Assembly: GCA_910592005.1 (NCBI GenBank)
Contig: CAJVPP010000096.1
Location: 1-48,867 of the forward strand
From: Funneliformis mosseae
Lineage: Eukaryota > Glomeromycota > Glomeromycetes > Glomerales > Glomeraceae
Direction: 5' to 3'
Length of the DNA: 48,867 nucleotides
A program made the position numbers and the translations under genes. Under the pieces are notes generated by a model. That model made no database searches. It was not told the origin of the DNA and saw only the letters and a list, made by a program, of their open reading frames with translations. Within the stretch, counting starts at the first letter, position 1, and every line of letters begins with the position of its first letter. Positions 47,993 through 48,867 of this stretch are shown in pieces.

Positions 47993-48867
47993 ATGTCTAA
48001 CGTTAAAGTTTATCTTAAACCTTTATACACATCTCAGTTATTGCAATTGGAATTACAATTGAGAACTTTGAAGAATTTGCTTGAAAGCATTAGTGAAGAT
48101 AAACCAGTATCCTTTGTGATAATTTAGCGTATTCAAAAGGAAATTGATAATATTAAGGATTTTATCAGATTTCATAAATTAACACTAACTATTGAGAAAA
48201 TACTTAAATACGTAAATAATAAAATAATTAATAATAAGTAAAAAGAAATATAATCAAAGGATTATTAAACATACTACAGCACACTTATAGGAAAATAAAC
48301 AAGAGATAATAAGTAATCCAGATCCATCTTGTACTGAGTGTTATCTGATAACAGAACAACCTTCAGAAGCATTTAAGAACTTTTGGTATTTCTGGATAGT
48401 TTATGCAATAAAAGGAGAACAGTTTAATAATATAACTATTAGAGCTTTTAAAAAAGCACTCACATTAGAAGAAAACTCAAAAGCATTAGAAAAGTACTTT
48501 GAATTAATTATACAATCAATTAGATATTAACCACTTGCTTAGAAATCTTTAGAAACATCATTTGCAGACTTAAAAAAATGCTTGAAATAGTTATTTAGAA
48601 TTTGATTATTAGGAATTCAAGATATCAATAAAATTAGGAACTAACTTTAAAAATAATTTAAAAGGAACTTCAAGGAGAACATCTCAAAAATCTTCAAACA
48701 TATCAAAAATAGACGGAGATACATTCAATATAGGTACCTCAACATCTGGTAGAAGAACATCTGAAAACCAAGCTGATTTACATTGTTAACGTTACTCTTT
48801 TCGTCAAATAAGTTAACTATGATTTGAAGTCAGGGAGGCAATAGCTATGACTTAAATCCAATCAACT
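47993..48867 (+). pseudogene. Gag-like frame of an LTR retrotransposon, partial and eroded
   Basis: From ATG 47993 the frame reads 'MSNVKVYLKPLYTSQLLQLE', 'LRTLKNLLESISEDKPVSF', one TAG, then 'RIQKEIDNIKDFIRFHKL'. A frame change near 48240 leads to 'SNPDPSCTECYLITEQPSEAFKNFW' and 'ITIRAFKKALTLEENSKALEKYFELI', with further TAA/TAG at likely Gln codons. The heptad-rich, nuclease-free character and the place behind an LTR-like segment suggest gag. No zinc knuckle is seen before the window ends. The family assignment is inference. Confidence 0.45.

Noticed and set aside
18460..48867. Right half as foreign contamination or a different organism
   Set aside because: The repeat at 10343-10530 is a copy of the element at 43151-45295, and transposon remnants with the same kind of damage occur at the left edge. 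A chimeric joint is not excluded but is not needed.

Overview
The window looks like nuclear DNA of an arbuscular mycorrhizal fungus of the Rhizophagus type (Glomeromycotina). It is very AT-rich. Its genes are split by short GT-AG introns of about 60-110 bp. It carries a cluster of the Cys-zinc-ribbon plus kinase proteins (DLG instead of DFG, 'HRDxHSGN') that are strongly expanded in these fungi. It is packed with hAT, Tc1, pogo, Harbinger, LINE and LTR elements. The organism call is inference from gene families and composition; no marker gene is present.

The left part (about 1-18.45 kb) is gene-bearing. It holds hAT-like and other transposon-gene remnants with a nested small TIR element (1-2474). 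A complete ten-exon major facilitator transporter follows (3054-5228, 485 aa). Then come three related kinase loci: an intact gene (7214-8816, minus), a frameshifted pseudogene (12210-13479, plus), and a gene whose catalytic HRD is HRE (14944-16477, minus), so probably a pseudokinase. A 5' end fragment of the pogo-like element found further right sits at 10343-10530.

The right part (about 18.45-48.87 kb) is much more AT-rich and is almost entirely transposon sequence. It contains degenerate tandem repeats (18.7-19.4 kb) and AT-rich DNA without recognisable genes (to 23.87 kb). A degraded LINE lies on the minus strand (about 23.9-32.3 kb) with endonuclease, reverse transcriptase and probably RNase H. 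After it come a family of perfect palindromes with inverted-repeat elements (32.4-34.5 kb), a complete Tc1/mariner element (35214-36531), a small MITE (36808-36960) and a hAT transposase pseudogene (38564-40866). A PIF/Harbinger element (about 41455-46985) has transposase and Myb/SANT-like genes and carries a 60-bp minisatellite, into which a 2145-bp pogo-like element (43151-45295) has inserted at a TA. A probable LTR retrotransposon with a gag remnant runs off the right edge (about 47.1 kb onward).

The main finding is that the right-half transposons are damaged mostly by C-to-T and G-to-A changes. Their reading frames run for hundreds of codons with few or no frameshifts, and in-frame stops fall where Gln, Trp or Arg is expected. 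Conserved motifs carry matching missense changes, and some splice donors have changed GT to AT. A shared repeat at 10.34 kb and 43.15 kb shows the same bias directly. This resembles a RIP-like or deamination process, without an obvious dinucleotide preference by eye. I considered a reassigned genetic code and rejected it.
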